A stretch of 64,000 nucleotides of DNA from Melioribacter sp. (GCA_026417975.1 JAOACD010000015.1:1-64000), one strand, 5' to 3'; shown: positions 18,665-28,432, counted from the stretch's first letter. Translations and numbers: made by a program. Notes: generated from the letters alone by a model not told the origin.

Positions 18665-20275
18665 ATGAATAAAGAAATAATTATTAATTCTACTACCACT
18701 CAAAATAGAATAGCAATTACCGAAGATGGGAATCTTGTTGATTTTTTTGTTGAACATCCTGAAAAACAAAGAATGGTTGGAGATATTTATCTTGGAAGAG
18801 TTGCAAGAGTATTACCAGGTATAAGAGCTGCATTTATTGATATAGGAATGAAGCACGATGCATTCTTGCACTTTTCCGATATAGGGGAACGAACAGAAGC
18901 ATTACAAGGAATTTTTGAAGAAGATGAAGATGAGGATGATGAAGTATCAAATCAACAAGAAAAACAACAAGCAGCTTCGGTAGACTTATTCGATAGTCCC
19001 GAGGAAGAATCGGAGCAGAAAACTGTAAGACATTTAGTAAAAGAACGTCAGCTTCCTAAGCTTAAAAAAGGACAAGAAATATTAGTCCAAATTCTTAAAG
19101 AACCTGTAAAAGATAAGGGGGTAAGAGTTACTTCTTCTGTTTCCATTCCTGGTAGGTTTTGTGTGCTTTTACCAATGGATAGTAAAATAGGGGTTTCAAA
19201 AAAAATTACAGACATACGCGAAAGAAGAAGATTAAGAAGAATTGCAAGAAGTATTATTCCTGAAGACTGTGGATTAATTATTAGAACTGCAGCTAAGGAC
19301 CAAGACGAAGAGTCTTTGTCTAATGACTTGAAATATTTAGTAAAAATTTGGGAAAATATTCAGGAAGATGCAAAAAGACTTGAACCACCTGCAATCTTGT
19401 ATAAAGATTTAAGTACTACTATAAGTGTAATAAGAGACTTGTTTACTCCCGATGTCTCAAAGGTTTTTGTTGATTCTAAAAAACTTTGGAAAGAAATTAG
19501 AAATTATGTACAGGTTGTTCAACCTTCTTTGTTAGATAGGATTGAATTATACAAAGGAGAAGAGCCAATATTTGAGGCATTTAAAATAGAAGAACAAATA
19601 AAAACTTTAATGGGGCGTAAAGTTCCACTTCCAAGTGGGGGACACATAGTAATTGAGCACACAGAAGCAATGACTGTAATTGATGTAAATAGTGGTAGAT
19701 ATGCTGCTAAAAAAGATCAAGAATTAAATTCATTAAAAACAGACTTAGAAGCTGCAAGAGAAATTGTACGTCAACTTAGACTTAGAGATATTGGAGGTTT
19801 AATTGTTGTTGATTTCATAGATTTGGAAGATGAGAGGAATAGAAAAAAAATTTATGACGAAATTAAAAAGGAATTCAAGAAAGATAGAGCAAAAACAGCT
19901 ATACTTCCCATGACTGAATTTGGGCTTATGCAAATTACAAGAGAACGTGTTCGAGAAAATATTGTACAATCGATGACAGAAGTCTGTCCTTATTGTCAAG
20001 GTTCGGGATTACTAGTTAAAAAATCTAGTGTTATTCATGATATTGAAAAATGGTTACAAAGATATAGACTAGAAGGAAAAAATAAGTTTCTGAAATTAAA
20101 AGTGCATCCATCTGTTGGAGAAAAATTAAAAGAGGGTTTTATATCAACTCTAACGAAAATTCAATTCAAATATTTTGTTCGATTAAAATTGATTGAGGAC
20201 GAAAAAATGGATCCTCAAACATTTCGCATTTATGTTTCAAGAACAAACGAAGATATAACAGAAAATTTTGCTTAG
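18665..20275 (+). CDS. rng: Ribonuclease G/E family endoribonuclease
   Basis: This 5'-end-sensing endonuclease acts in rRNA maturation and mRNA decay. The S1 domain starts at GDIYLGRVARVLPGIRAAFIDIG (39-61) and is interrupted by an acidic, low-complexity insert (about 84-117, EEDEDEDDE then Gln/Ser/Glu) before it resumes at GQEILVQI. The DNase I-like catalytic core has Asp340 (VIDVNSG) and Asp383 (VVDFIDL), matching the Mg-binding pair of RNase E. The Zn-link is Cys441-x2-Cys444 (CPYC). At 536 aa with no long C-terminal scaffold it is RNase G-like. The acidic insert is unlike E. coli RNase G. Confidence 0.93.
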   Translation: MNKEIIINSTTTQNRIAITEDGNLVDFFVEHPEKQRMVGDIYLGRVARVLPGIRAAFIDIGMKHDAFLHFSDIGERTEALQGIFEEDEDEDDEVSNQQEKQQAASVDLFDSPEEESEQKTVRHLVKERQLPKLKKGQEILVQILKEPVKDKGVRVTSSVSIPGRFCVLLPMDSKIGVSKKITDIRERRRLRRIARSIIPEDCGLIIRTAAKDQDEESLSNDLKYLVKIWENIQEDAKRLEPPAILYKDLSTTISVIRDLFTPDVSKVFVDSKKLWKEIRNYVQVVQPSLLDRIELYKGEEPIFEAFKIEEQIKTLMGRKVPLPSGGHIVIEHTEAMTVIDVNSGRYAAKKDQELNSLKTDLEAAREIVRQLRLRDIGGLIVVDFIDLEDERNRKKIYDEIKKEFKKDRAKTAILPMTEFGLMQITRERVRENIVQSMTEVCPYCQGSGLLVKKSSVIHDIEKWLQRYRLEGKNKFLKLKVHPSVGEKLKEGFISTLTKIQFKYFVRLKLIEDEKMDPQTFRIYVSRTNEDITENFA

Positions 20276-20349
20276 TAATTTTTTTATTAAAATTGTTTAG
20301 TCTCGTGCAATTTTAGTAATTTTTCAATTGAAATTATTTTAATTACCAT

Positions 20350-20357
20350 AAGGAGGT
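20350..20357 (+). promoter_or_regulatory. Shine-Dalgarno fixing the transaldolase start
   Basis: AAGGAGGT lies 7 nt before ATG 20365. An in-frame GTG at 20356 overlaps this site, so it cannot be the functional start. Confidence 0.75.
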
Positions 20358-20364
20358 GGTAAGT

Positions 20365-21009
20365 ATGAAATTTTTTATAGATTCAGCAAATTTAGAACAT
20401 ATAAGAGAAGCTGCTTCTTACGGTTTACTCGATGGAGTTACTACAAATCCTTCACTTGTTGCAAAAGAAGGAAAAAACTTCAAAGAACTTTTGCAAGAAA
20501 TTGTAAAAATTGTTGATGGACCAATTAGTGCGGAAGTAGTTTCTACTGACTATGAAGGTATTCTAAAAGAAGCACGTGAACTATCGAAAATCCATAAAAA
20601 TATAGTAGTAAAAATTCCATTAATTAAAGAAGGTATAAAAGCTGTTAAGACCTTGACCTCTGAAGGAATTAAAACTAATGTAACCTTATGTTTTTCAGCA
20701 TCTCAGGCAATTTTGGCTGCAAAAGCTGGAGCAACTTATGTAAGCCCATTTGTTGGAAGACTTGATGATATAAGTCACGAAGGTATGTCTTTAATTGCTC
20801 AAATAGTCCAGATATACAAAAACTATAATTTCAAGACCGAAATAATTGTTGCTAGCATTAGACATCCACTTCATGTTGTAGAAGCTGCAATGATGGGAGC
20901 TCATATAGCAACTATGCCTTTTGATGTTATTGAAAAATTATTTAAACATCCATTGACAGATATTGGTCTGGAAAAATTTCTTGCTGATTGGAAAAAATTG
21001 AATCAATAA
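20365..21009 (+). CDS. tal: Transaldolase, short (FSA/TalC-like) subfamily
   Basis: This 214-aa class I aldolase of the small transaldolase/fructose-6-phosphate aldolase group acts in the non-oxidative pentose phosphate pathway. The Schiff-base lysine is Lys83 (VVKIPLI), two residues offset from E. coli FSA Lys85. At the positions that separate the activities, Glu57 replaces FSA Gln59 and Phe129 replaces FSA Tyr131. Both are the transaldolase states, so dihydroxyacetone transfer is predicted. TTNPSL (26-31) is the family signature. It is 3 bp from gcvT. The ATG is chosen because the upstream GTG lies in the ribosome binding site. Confidence 0.93.
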   Translation: MKFFIDSANLEHIREAASYGLLDGVTTNPSLVAKEGKNFKELLQEIVKIVDGPISAEVVSTDYEGILKEARELSKIHKNIVVKIPLIKEGIKAVKTLTSEGIKTNVTLCFSASQAILAAKAGATYVSPFVGRLDDISHEGMSLIAQIVQIYKNYNFKTEIIVASIRHPLHVVEAAMMGAHIATMPFDVIEKLFKHPLTDIGLEKFLADWKKLNQ

Positions 21010-21012
21010 TAG

Positions 21013-22095
21013 ATGAAAAGAACAAAATTTTATTCTGTTCATAAAAAGCTTGGTGCTAAACTAATTGAATTTGCTGGATTTGAAATGCCAATTCAGTATT
21101 CATCTATAATAGCAGAACATAAAGCAGTTAGAAATAGTGTTGCCGTTTTTGATGTTTCCCATATGGGGGAAATTTTTATAAGAGGTAAAAATGCTTTTGA
21201 TTTTGTACAATATGTTACAATAAATGATGCTTCTACTTTAACAATAGGACGTGTACAATATTCTGCTATGTGTTATCCTCATGGCGGTATTGTTGACGAT
21301 TTGCTTGTATATAAGCTTGATGACCAAGAATATATGTTTGTAGTAAATGCTGTAAACAAGGAAAAAGATTTTTCTTGGCTTAAGCAGAATAATAATTTTA
21401 ATGTTGAAATTGTTGATGAAAGTGATGAGTACTCCCTTTTAGCTATCCAAGGCCCTAAATCAAAAGAAGTTATTCAAAAAATATGTGATAGAGAACTAGA
21501 CCTTGAATATTATCATTTTTTTAATGCAAAAATTGCAGGAATAGACATGATTGTTTCGAGAACAGGTTATACTGGAGAGTTAGGTTATGAAATTTATTTT
21601 AAAGGTGATGAACACGTAGCTGAATATGTTTGGAATCAATTATTCGAAGCTGGCAAGAACGAAAATATTGTACCTGCAGGGCTTGGAGCAAGGGACTCTT
21701 TAAGATTGGAAATGGGTTATTGTTTGTATGGAAATGATATAGATGAAACTACTAATCCACTTGAAGCTAATCTTGGTTGGATTACAAAATTGAAAAAAGA
21801 AAATTTCATTGGAAAGGAAACTCTTCTAAAAATTAAAGAGGAAGGATTAAAAAGAAAACTTGTACCAATAATTTCATACGAAAAGGCTTTCCCTCGCCAC
21901 GGTTATGATATAGTGGTTGATGGACAAAAGGTTGGTTATATAACTAGTGGTACTGTGAGCCCGATACTTGAAAATCCAATTGCTCTTGGTTATGTTTCTA
22001 TAGAATATGCAAGCGAAGGCACCAAAATAAATTTTTTAGTAAGAGATAAACAAATACCAGCAGTTGTAACTAAATTACCATTTATTAAGAATTGA
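21013..22095 (+). CDS. gcvT: Glycine cleavage system T protein (aminomethyltransferase)
   Basis: This tetrahydrofolate-dependent enzyme takes the aminomethyl group from lipoylated H protein and yields 5,10-methylene-THF plus ammonia. The 360-aa length fits. Family motifs include EFAGFEMPIQYSSIIAEHKAVR near the N terminus, VFDVSHMGEI (catalytic/folate region with the conserved Asp), ILARTGYTGE-like SRTGYTGELGYE, and GLGARDSLRLEMGYCLYGND. A C-terminal barrel covers about 285-360. No gcvH or gcvP is adjacent; those must lie elsewhere. The gene is tightly packed between tal (3 bp) and the comB-like gene (1 bp). Confidence 0.95.
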   Translation: MKRTKFYSVHKKLGAKLIEFAGFEMPIQYSSIIAEHKAVRNSVAVFDVSHMGEIFIRGKNAFDFVQYVTINDASTLTIGRVQYSAMCYPHGGIVDDLLVYKLDDQEYMFVVNAVNKEKDFSWLKQNNNFNVEIVDESDEYSLLAIQGPKSKEVIQKICDRELDLEYYHFFNAKIAGIDMIVSRTGYTGELGYEIYFKGDEHVAEYVWNQLFEAGKNENIVPAGLGARDSLRLEMGYCLYGNDIDETTNPLEANLGWITKLKKENFIGKETLLKIKEEGLKRKLVPIISYEKAFPRHGYDIVVDGQKVGYITSGTVSPILENPIALGYVSIEYASEGTKINFLVRDKQIPAVVTKLPFIKN

Positions 22096-22096
22096 T

Positions 22097-22816
22097 ATGA
22101 AAATAAATGTTTTATTTTCCAATATTTTTTTAGACGAGCTTTATTTTACAGGTAAAACTGCTGTTGTAATTGATGTATTGAGAGCATCAACAGTAATTAC
22201 TACAGCACTCTATAATGGAGCTCGCGAAGTTATTCCTGTAAGTACACTTGATTTTGCAATGAAGATTTCGAGTGATGCATTTAAAAGTCAAACGTTACTT
22301 TGCGGTGAAAGAAACACTAAAATGATCGAAGGTTTTAATCTTGGCAATTCACCACAAGAATACAAACCAGAGATTGTTGCAGGCAAATCAATTATTTTGT
22401 ACACTACTAATGGAAGTAAATCTATTGTAAAAGCAAAATTTTGTGAAAATTTATTTGTTGCAAGCTTCCTGAATCTACCAGCTATTGCAAGACATCTTGC
22501 AAATCTTAATGTTGATTTCGAAATTATATGTAGTGGTACTAATGGACTTTTTAATCTAGAAGATGCAGTATGCGCAGGAATGCTAATAGATGAAATTAAA
22601 TCTATTCGTTCTGATGTAGAATTATCTGATTCTGCTTTTGCAAGTTTTATCTTAAGTAAACAAGTAGGCAAAAACCTGTATGATTTTTTGTGTAATACAG
22701 AACATGGCAAATTATTAATAGAAAATGGATTTGTTGATGATATATTGGAATGTTCTAAGTATGGAATTACAGAAGTAATACCTTACTTTGTGTCAGGAGC
22801 TATAAGAAGACTTTGA
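22097..22816 (+). CDS. ComB-like 2-phosphosulfolactate phosphatase family protein
   Basis: The 239-aa protein matches the ComB family by the sequence VVIDVLRASTVITTAL near residue 22, LLCGERN near 74, the GFNLGNSPQEY stretch and TTNGS near 103. ComB in methanogens removes phosphate from 2-phospho-3-sulfolactate during coenzyme M synthesis and needs Mg. Bacterial homologues are common but the other coenzyme M genes (comA, comC-E) are not seen here, so the true substrate is uncertain. It begins 1 bp after gcvT and lies 22 bp before ftsK. Confidence 0.85.
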   Translation: MKINVLFSNIFLDELYFTGKTAVVIDVLRASTVITTALYNGAREVIPVSTLDFAMKISSDAFKSQTLLCGERNTKMIEGFNLGNSPQEYKPEIVAGKSIILYTTNGSKSIVKAKFCENLFVASFLNLPAIARHLANLNVDFEIICSGTNGLFNLEDAVCAGMLIDEIKSIRSDVELSDSAFASFILSKQVGKNLYDFLCNTEHGKLLIENGFVDDILECSKYGITEVIPYFVSGAIRRL

Positions 22817-22838
22817 AAATAGTCTCATTTAAATTAGA

Positions 22839-25283
22839 ATGTCGAAGAAAAAAAATAATAAGTTATTAAACGATTCTGAAAAAGAATTCTTTGTTATATC
22901 TCCCAAAAAGAAGAAAAAAATCCTGGGTATTTTTTTAATATTACTTTCTATTTTTACCTTTTTAAGTATTTTATCTTATTCACGCTACGACGATGCTTCG
23001 TTTTCATACCGAATTACTGACCTATTTAATATATTCTTTGCAAATCCTGAATTAAAAGAGAAGGCTGCAAATACTCACAATTGGCTTGGTATTTTTGGTG
23101 CTTATGTATCTAATTTTTTTATTCATTCAACAATCGGTTACTTTTCTTTAATATTTCCTCTAATTTTGTTTATCTGGGGATATTCAACTATTAAAGGAGA
23201 AGATTTTAAGTTAGCAATTTATTTCACAAATTTTTTTCTTATAGTAGGAATTTTACTCTCTACCTTTTTTGGGGTTCTTAGAAATGCAAGAGAATTTAAA
23301 ATCTTTGTTGATTTATATGAATTATCTGGAAATGTTGGTGACTACTTTGGAATAGCATTAAGTAATTTATTGGGAGGACTAGGGAGCTTATTATTTTTAT
23401 TTGCAGGAATGTTAATTACACTAATTATTTCGTTTGACGTTAAATTTACTTTTATTACTAATTTATTTTCAAAACACCTTGAAGAAGAAACTGAAAAAGA
23501 ATTTTCTGAAGAAGAAGAAAAGCAAGATAGTTTAATTACAATAAGAAATGCTAAACAAGGAAAAAAACTTAATTTAGATGAATTTGATAAAGAGAAAGAA
23601 GAACTTACAAAAAAGAAACCCGAAACTAAAATTCGTATAATTAAAAAAGAAGAGGTAACAACAATAGAAGATTTTGAAGAAGAAGAACGAGAGAGAAAAT
23701 TAGATAAACAAAAAATAGAAAAACATAAAGACGAAACAGATATACAGTTAGTTGATAAAGAAAAAGAAGCTCAGTTACCAGATCAGTGGGAAGAAAAGAT
23801 AGATTATAAACCACCGAGTTTAGATTTATTAATTGCACCAGATGATGAAGATATAAAAATTCATGAAAGTGAATTAAAAAGAAATGCAGAACTGTTAAAA
23901 GAAAAATTAGCACTGTTTGATATTGATATTGAAGATATTACTGTTACACCTGGACCTGTAGTCACGCTTTATGAAATAGTACCTGCACCGGGTGTAAAGA
24001 TTAGTAGGATTGTAAGTTTAGAACATGATATTGCTTTAGCGTTAGCAGCACGTGGTATTAGAATTATAGCTCCTATTCCGGGTAAAAGTGCAATTGGAGT
24101 TGAAATTCCAAATGCCGAGGCTTCTTTAGTGCGTGCAAGGTCGGTTTTAAGTAAATTAAAAGATACAAAAGCAGAATTACCACTTGCCCTTGGAAAAACA
24201 ATATCAGGAGAAGTTTACATTACAGATTTAGCAAAAATGCCTCATTTATTAATTGCTGGTTCTACTGGTTCGGGAAAGAGTGTCGGAATTAATATGATTC
24301 TTCATAGTTTAATTTATTCTAAACATCCTTCAGATGTAAAGTTTGTAATATTCGACCCCAAAAAAATAGAGTTATCTTTTTATAAAAAGCTAAGTAGACA
24401 TTTTCTTGCTGTATCGCCAGATTTGGATGAGGAAATAATTACAACTCCCTCTAATGCTTTGCTTGCACTAAAAGCCGTAGAATATGAAATGGAAAAAAGA
24501 TATGATAAACTTGCAAAGGCAGGAGTAAGAAATATTGTCGATTATAATAAAAAAGTTCTTAATCCAAAAACTCGCCCTCCAGATACAGAAGAAATTAAAC
24601 ATCATAAACTTCCTTATATAGTTGTTGTAATAGATGAATTAGCAGATTTAATGATGACATCGGGTAAAGAAGTTGAGGAACCAATAGCAAGACTTGCACA
24701 ATTAGCTAGAGCTGTAGGAATACACTTAATACTTGCAACTCAACGTCCATCTGTTAATGTTATAACAGGCGTAATTAAAGCAAACTTTAGTGCAAGAATT
24801 GCATATCAAGTAGCAACAAAGATTGATTCTCGTACTATTCTTGATATGAATGGAGCAGAACAACTTCTTGGACGCGGTGATATGCTTTTTTTGCCTGCTG
24901 GTATGCCTAAACCTATACGAATTCAAAATGCATATATAACAACTGAAGAAATTGAAAGAGTGACAAATTTTATTTATCAGCAAAAAGGTTATTCAAAGAG
25001 ATATTTTCTTCCATCATTATATGAAAAGAGAAAAGCAGAGATGAGTAATTTTCTTTCTGACTTGGATCCAATGTTTGAAGAAGCAGCGCGTCTTGTCGTA
25101 AGACATCAACAAGGTTCAGTATCATTACTACAAAGAAAATTAAAGTTGGGTTATTCAAGAGCTGCAAGAATTGTAGACCAACTTGAACAAGCGGGAATAG
25201 TTGGCCCAGCTGAAGGAAGTAAACCCCGCGAAGTTATTGTTGAAAATGAAGAACAACTGGAAACTATTTTAAGGTCACTATGA
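22839..25283 (+). CDS. ftsK: DNA translocase FtsK
   Basis: This divisome-linked motor pumps chromosome ends through the septum and activates XerCD at dif. The 814-aa protein has about four N-terminal transmembrane segments (roughly residues 28-205) and a short Glu/Lys-rich linker (about 215-325). A RecA-like motor has Walker A GSTGSGKS at 474-481 and VVIDELADLM as Walker B. The C-terminal winged-helix gamma domain (about 745-814, ARLVVRHQQGSVSLLQRKLKLGYSRAARIVDQLEQAGIVGP in parts) reads KOPS-type sequences. A xerD-like recombinase lies about 16 kb downstream. The 3' end overlaps lolA by 4 bp (ATGA). Confidence 0.96.
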   Translation: MSKKKNNKLLNDSEKEFFVISPKKKKKILGIFLILLSIFTFLSILSYSRYDDASFSYRITDLFNIFFANPELKEKAANTHNWLGIFGAYVSNFFIHSTIGYFSLIFPLILFIWGYSTIKGEDFKLAIYFTNFFLIVGILLSTFFGVLRNAREFKIFVDLYELSGNVGDYFGIALSNLLGGLGSLLFLFAGMLITLIISFDVKFTFITNLFSKHLEEETEKEFSEEEEKQDSLITIRNAKQGKKLNLDEFDKEKEELTKKKPETKIRIIKKEEVTTIEDFEEEERERKLDKQKIEKHKDETDIQLVDKEKEAQLPDQWEEKIDYKPPSLDLLIAPDDEDIKIHESELKRNAELLKEKLALFDIDIEDITVTPGPVVTLYEIVPAPGVKISRIVSLEHDIALALAARGIRIIAPIPGKSAIGVEIPNAEASLVRARSVLSKLKDTKAELPLALGKTISGEVYITDLAKMPHLLIAGSTGSGKSVGINMILHSLIYSKHPSDVKFVIFDPKKIELSFYKKLSRHFLAVSPDLDEEIITTPSNALLALKAVEYEMEKRYDKLAKAGVRNIVDYNKKVLNPKTRPPDTEEIKHHKLPYIVVVIDELADLMMTSGKEVEEPIARLAQLARAVGIHLILATQRPSVNVITGVIKANFSARIAYQVATKIDSRTILDMNGAEQLLGRGDMLFLPAGMPKPIRIQNAYITTEEIERVTNFIYQQKGYSKRYFLPSLYEKRKAEMSNFLSDLDPMFEEAARLVVRHQQGSVSLLQRKLKLGYSRAARIVDQLEQAGIVGPAEGSKPREVIVENEEQLETILRSL

Positions 25284-25876
25284 GAACATTAATTCTTTTC
25301 TTGATTTCATATCAAATATTATTAGCTCAAAGTGGTACAGAAATTCTTAAGAAAATACAAAATAAGTTTAATTCAATTAATGATTTTACTGCTAATTTTG
25401 TTCAAACAAATTGCAATTCAACATCAAAAACATTAAATGGGAAAATATTATATAAGAAAAAGAATAAATTTATAGTGGAATTAAAAAATCAAACTGTGAT
25501 TTCTAATGGAGAGATTGTGTGGAATTATAACCATAAACAAAAACAAGTTATAATAAGTTATTTTTCTGACGAACCTTCAACTTATTCTATTGAAAAATTT
25601 ATCTATAATTATCCAGAGTTGTGTAATATCAAATTATATAAAAATATAGATAATGATGAAGCTGTTGAGTTAATACCAAAAGAAGGTATGCTCGATATAA
25701 AATCATTAAAAATATGGAAAGACAAAGATTATTTAATTCGTAAGTTAGAAATTGTGGACTTAGATAACCAATGTTTTGTAATCGAATTTAACAATTATCA
25801 GTTAAATCAAAATATCCCTGATTCAAAATTTACATTTAATCCTCCAAAAGGAATTCGAATTATTGACCTTCGTTAA
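25280..25876 (+). CDS. lolA: LolA-like outer-membrane lipoprotein carrier protein
   Basis: This periplasmic chaperone ferries lipoproteins from the inner to the outer membrane. The 198-aa protein has a Sec signal (ILFLISYQILLAQS, cut near residue 17). The LolA pattern follows: GTEILKKIQNKFNSINDFTANFVQT, then LNGKILYKKKNKFIVEL, and ISNGEIVWNYNHKQKQVII. The C terminus ends in NYQLNQNIPDSKFTFNPPKGIRII, typical of the family. The ATG overlaps the ftsK stop, the classic ftsK-lolA neighbourhood. It also overlaps the next gene by 14 bp. Confidence 0.9.
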   Translation: MRTLILFLISYQILLAQSGTEILKKIQNKFNSINDFTANFVQTNCNSTSKTLNGKILYKKKNKFIVELKNQTVISNGEIVWNYNHKQKQVIISYFSDEPSTYSIEKFIYNYPELCNIKLYKNIDNDEAVELIPKEGMLDIKSLKIWKDKDYLIRKLEIVDLDNQCFVIEFNNYQLNQNIPDSKFTFNPPKGIRIIDLR

Positions 25877-26936
25877 ACTACATAATGGTATTATTAAAAA
25901 AATTACTGGGTATTTTCTACCCGTTATATTAACTATTATTTTCTTAATATTAGCTTTTCGTGGTATTAATTTAAAAGAATCTCTGTTACTTATTTCTAAA
26001 ACTTCAATTACATGGCTAATTATTTATATAGTAATATTTTATATTTCTCATTTTATTAGAGCATTAAGATGGAAAGTAATTACAAATTCTGTAAAGAAAG
26101 ACACATCTTTATTGAATCATTTCGGTGCAGTGATGATTGGTTACGGTGTCAATTGTGTTATTCCTCGGTTTGGTGAAATATATAGAGGATTATTCTTAGG
26201 TAAATGGGAAAAAATTTCACGTACAACTATGATTGGTACAGTTGTAGTAGAAAGAGTAATTGATATTATTTCTTTTGGATTAGCTTCATTTATAAGTGTT
26301 ATTTTATACTCTGGGGATTTAATCAAAAAAATTCCATGGCTTAAACCTACCTTAATTGTTGGATTTATTGTTATTTCCATAATAATATTGTTAATTGTTA
26401 TTCTTATAAAATTTGAAAAAGGTTTGTCTAATTCTTTAATAAAAATACTTTCTAAAGTAAATCCAGTTTTGTCTAAGAAATTTTCCGAAACTATTACTAC
26501 ACTTGTTGAAGGATTTTCAACAATAAAAGGAGTAAAAAATATTTTTTATATAATTTTTTTAACTGCTTTGATGTTTATTATTTATGCGTATAACACATAT
26601 GTGGGATTTTTAATGTTGAATATGGATGAAGCTAATTTTGTTGATTTTAAAATGGCATGGGTTTTCATGGCTATTAGTGCATATGGCACTTTAATTCCAA
26701 CTCCTGGAGGTACCGGTTCTTACCATATTATTTCAATATTTATTCTTTCTAAGCTGTATAATTTTAATTCTGAAATAAGTGGAGCATATGCACTACTTAC
26801 TCATTTTATTCAGTATGTTATTTTTGTTTTGTCGACCCCAATCTTAATATTTATTATTAATAGGAAAAGAGTGCTTAAAGGAGAAACAAGAGAAAATTTT
26901 GTATCGGTATTTAATTCTAATTATGGTGATAAATGA
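25863..26936 (+). CDS. Lysylphosphatidylglycerol synthase TM-region family protein (YbhN/AglD-like)
   Basis: This 357-aa polytopic membrane protein has about eight hydrophobic segments. It carries the conserved family features: an N-terminal FRGINL-type loop, HFIRALRWKVI, the CVIPRFGEIYRG segment (about 95-110) and a late PTPGGTGSYHI motif (about 280). Relatives include the flippase part of MprF and AglD, but family functions are mostly untested; transport or transfer of a lipid-linked substrate is a guess. No ATG is available at the 5' end; TTG 25863, inside lolA, is the best start. It overlaps the following gene by 4 bp. Confidence 0.85.
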   Translation: MTFVKLHNGIIKKITGYFLPVILTIIFLILAFRGINLKESLLLISKTSITWLIIYIVIFYISHFIRALRWKVITNSVKKDTSLLNHFGAVMIGYGVNCVIPRFGEIYRGLFLGKWEKISRTTMIGTVVVERVIDIISFGLASFISVILYSGDLIKKIPWLKPTLIVGFIVISIIILLIVILIKFEKGLSNSLIKILSKVNPVLSKKFSETITTLVEGFSTIKGVKNIFYIIFLTALMFIIYAYNTYVGFLMLNMDEANFVDFKMAWVFMAISAYGTLIPTPGGTGSYHIISIFILSKLYNFNSEISGAYALLTHFIQYVIFVLSTPILIFIINRKRVLKGETRENFVSVFNSNYGDK

Positions 26937-27574
26937 AAAAAATTTTTTTCTTATTCATAATTACTCATACTCTTTTGGAAGCACAATTCGAAATTCAAGC
27001 ATCTATGGGTTTAGATTTTAAATCAACACCTTCATATCGTGATTATATTAATTCTAATTTTTCTAACTATGGGAAAAAACTATCTACATTTTCGAGTGCT
27101 GTAAATTTTAGTGGGGAGGTTGGATATTCTTTATCTAATAAATTGCAAATTGGGATTGAAATTAGTTATTTAATTGATTCTTACAATGCAAATATTGGAT
27201 TGGGAGGAATTTACGAAATTTCTTATACGTTTTTAAGGCCTAGTATAATTACATATTATATAATAAGTGGTAGTGGCTATAAGTTTAAAGTAGGAGGTGG
27301 CATTGGACCACGCTTTGTAGATTTAACCGAAGAAAATATTATTAAAAGAAATTATAGTTCAAAAGGTTATGGGCTACTGTTAAAGTTGGAAGGCAATACA
27401 TTTTTGGGAGATAATCTTTATGCATTAATAGGTTTTGATTTACGACTTGATTTAACTAATGATTTGAAGAACACATCAACGAAAGACAAAATTATTAATT
27501 ATTATAACGGTGAAGCACTTAATATGACTTCTCTTTCTGCAGGAATAAAACTTGGAATTACTTACATTTTTTAA
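26933..27574 (+). CDS. Exported outer-membrane beta-barrel-like protein
   Basis: The 213-aa product begins with a signal peptide (MKK, hydrophobic core, likely cut after EAQ near residue 18). The rest alternates polar and hydrophobic/aromatic residues in short strands (SGEVGYSLSNKLQIGIEISY, YKFKVGGGIGPRF, LYALIGFDLRLDL) and ends in an aromatic strand (GIKLGITYIF). That is the pattern of a small eight-strand barrel. No enzyme motif is seen. It overlaps the upstream membrane-protein gene by ATGA and lies 9 bp before uppP, so it belongs to the envelope run. The specific function is unknown. Confidence 0.7.
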   Translation: MKKIFFLFIITHTLLEAQFEIQASMGLDFKSTPSYRDYINSNFSNYGKKLSTFSSAVNFSGEVGYSLSNKLQIGIEISYLIDSYNANIGLGGIYEISYTFLRPSIITYYIISGSGYKFKVGGGIGPRFVDLTEENIIKRNYSSKGYGLLLKLEGNTFLGDNLYALIGFDLRLDLTNDLKNTSTKDKIINYYNGEALNMTSLSAGIKLGITYIF

Positions 27575-27583
27575 AGGAGAATC

Positions 27584-28432
27584 ATGAATTTCATAGAAGC
27601 AATTTTTTTAGGAATAATCCAAGGATTAACAGAGTATTTACCAATTAGCAGCACTGGCCATCTTACATTAGCAGGCAAACTAATGAATCTTATTTCTACT
27701 GATAAGCCTGAACGCTGGACTGCTTTTATTGCTGTTATTCAGTTAGGAACTTTGATTGCTGTATTGGTCTATTTTAGGGATGATATTATCTCAATAATAA
27801 AAAGCTTTTTTTATGATAATTTGATTGCTAAAAAGAATCTTAAAGAACAATCGTTAAATTCAAAATTAGGTTGGTATTTGGTATTATCAACTTTACCCAT
27901 TGCAACAATAGGTTTAATATTTAAAGACGTAATTGAAGGGGTTATGACAAAAAATCTCTATGTAATTTCTTCAAGCTTAATATTATTAGCATTAATACTT
28001 GCTTTAGCAGAAAAACTTGGTAAGTTTAATCGTAGCTTAACGGATATTAAGTGGTACGATGCATTAATAATAGGATTTGCTCAAACTTTAGCACTAATAC
28101 CTGGTTCTTCTCGTTCTGGCACTACTATCGCGGCAGGATTATTTTTAGGCTTGAACAGAGAAACAGCTGCAAGATTTTCGTTTTTAATGAGTATACCAGC
28201 AATATTTGCAAGTGGTATGTTAGAATTTTATGAATCTTTGAAATATATTGATATTAATTCTTCAATAAATTTAATTCTCGCTACAATTTCATCAGCAGTC
28301 TTTGGATATTTATCAATCGAATTTTTGCTGAGATACTTAAAAAGAAAATCTACTTTTATATTTATCATTTATCGTATTATTATAGGTATAGTAATATTGT
28401 TATTAATTAATTTTAACATTATTCAACCATAG
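27584..28432 (+). CDS. uppP: Undecaprenyl-diphosphatase UppP (BacA)
   Basis: This inner-membrane phosphatase recycles undecaprenyl pyrophosphate for peptidoglycan and O-antigen synthesis. The 282-aa polytopic protein carries both catalytic motifs: the Glu-rich motif with SSTGH ([13 protein letters not shown], Glu17 to His26) and the [10 protein letters not shown] motif with its conserved arginine (about residue 174). GxxQxxA-type segments precede it. A clear AAAGGAG precedes the ATG. Overproduction gives bacitracin tolerance in other bacteria. It lies between the barrel protein and the lipoprotein PPIase, with gaps of 9 and 8 bp. Confidence 0.96.
   Translation: MNFIEAIFLGIIQGLTEYLPISSTGHLTLAGKLMNLISTDKPERWTAFIAVIQLGTLIAVLVYFRDDIISIIKSFFYDNLIAKKNLKEQSLNSKLGWYLVLSTLPIATIGLIFKDVIEGVMTKNLYVISSSLILLALILALAEKLGKFNRSLTDIKWYDALIIGFAQTLALIPGSSRSGTTIAAGLFLGLNRETAARFSFLMSIPAIFASGMLEFYESLKYIDINSSINLILATISSAVFGYLSIEFLLRYLKRKSTFIFIIYRIIIGIVILLLINFNIIQP

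Noticed and set aside
23641-23913. Minus-strand frame inside ftsK
   Set aside because: It is antisense to the charged ftsK linker and gives only Leu/Phe-rich sequence without start signals.
28051-28233. Plus-strand frame inside uppP
   Set aside because: It overlaps the catalytic region of uppP in another frame and has no ribosome binding site.
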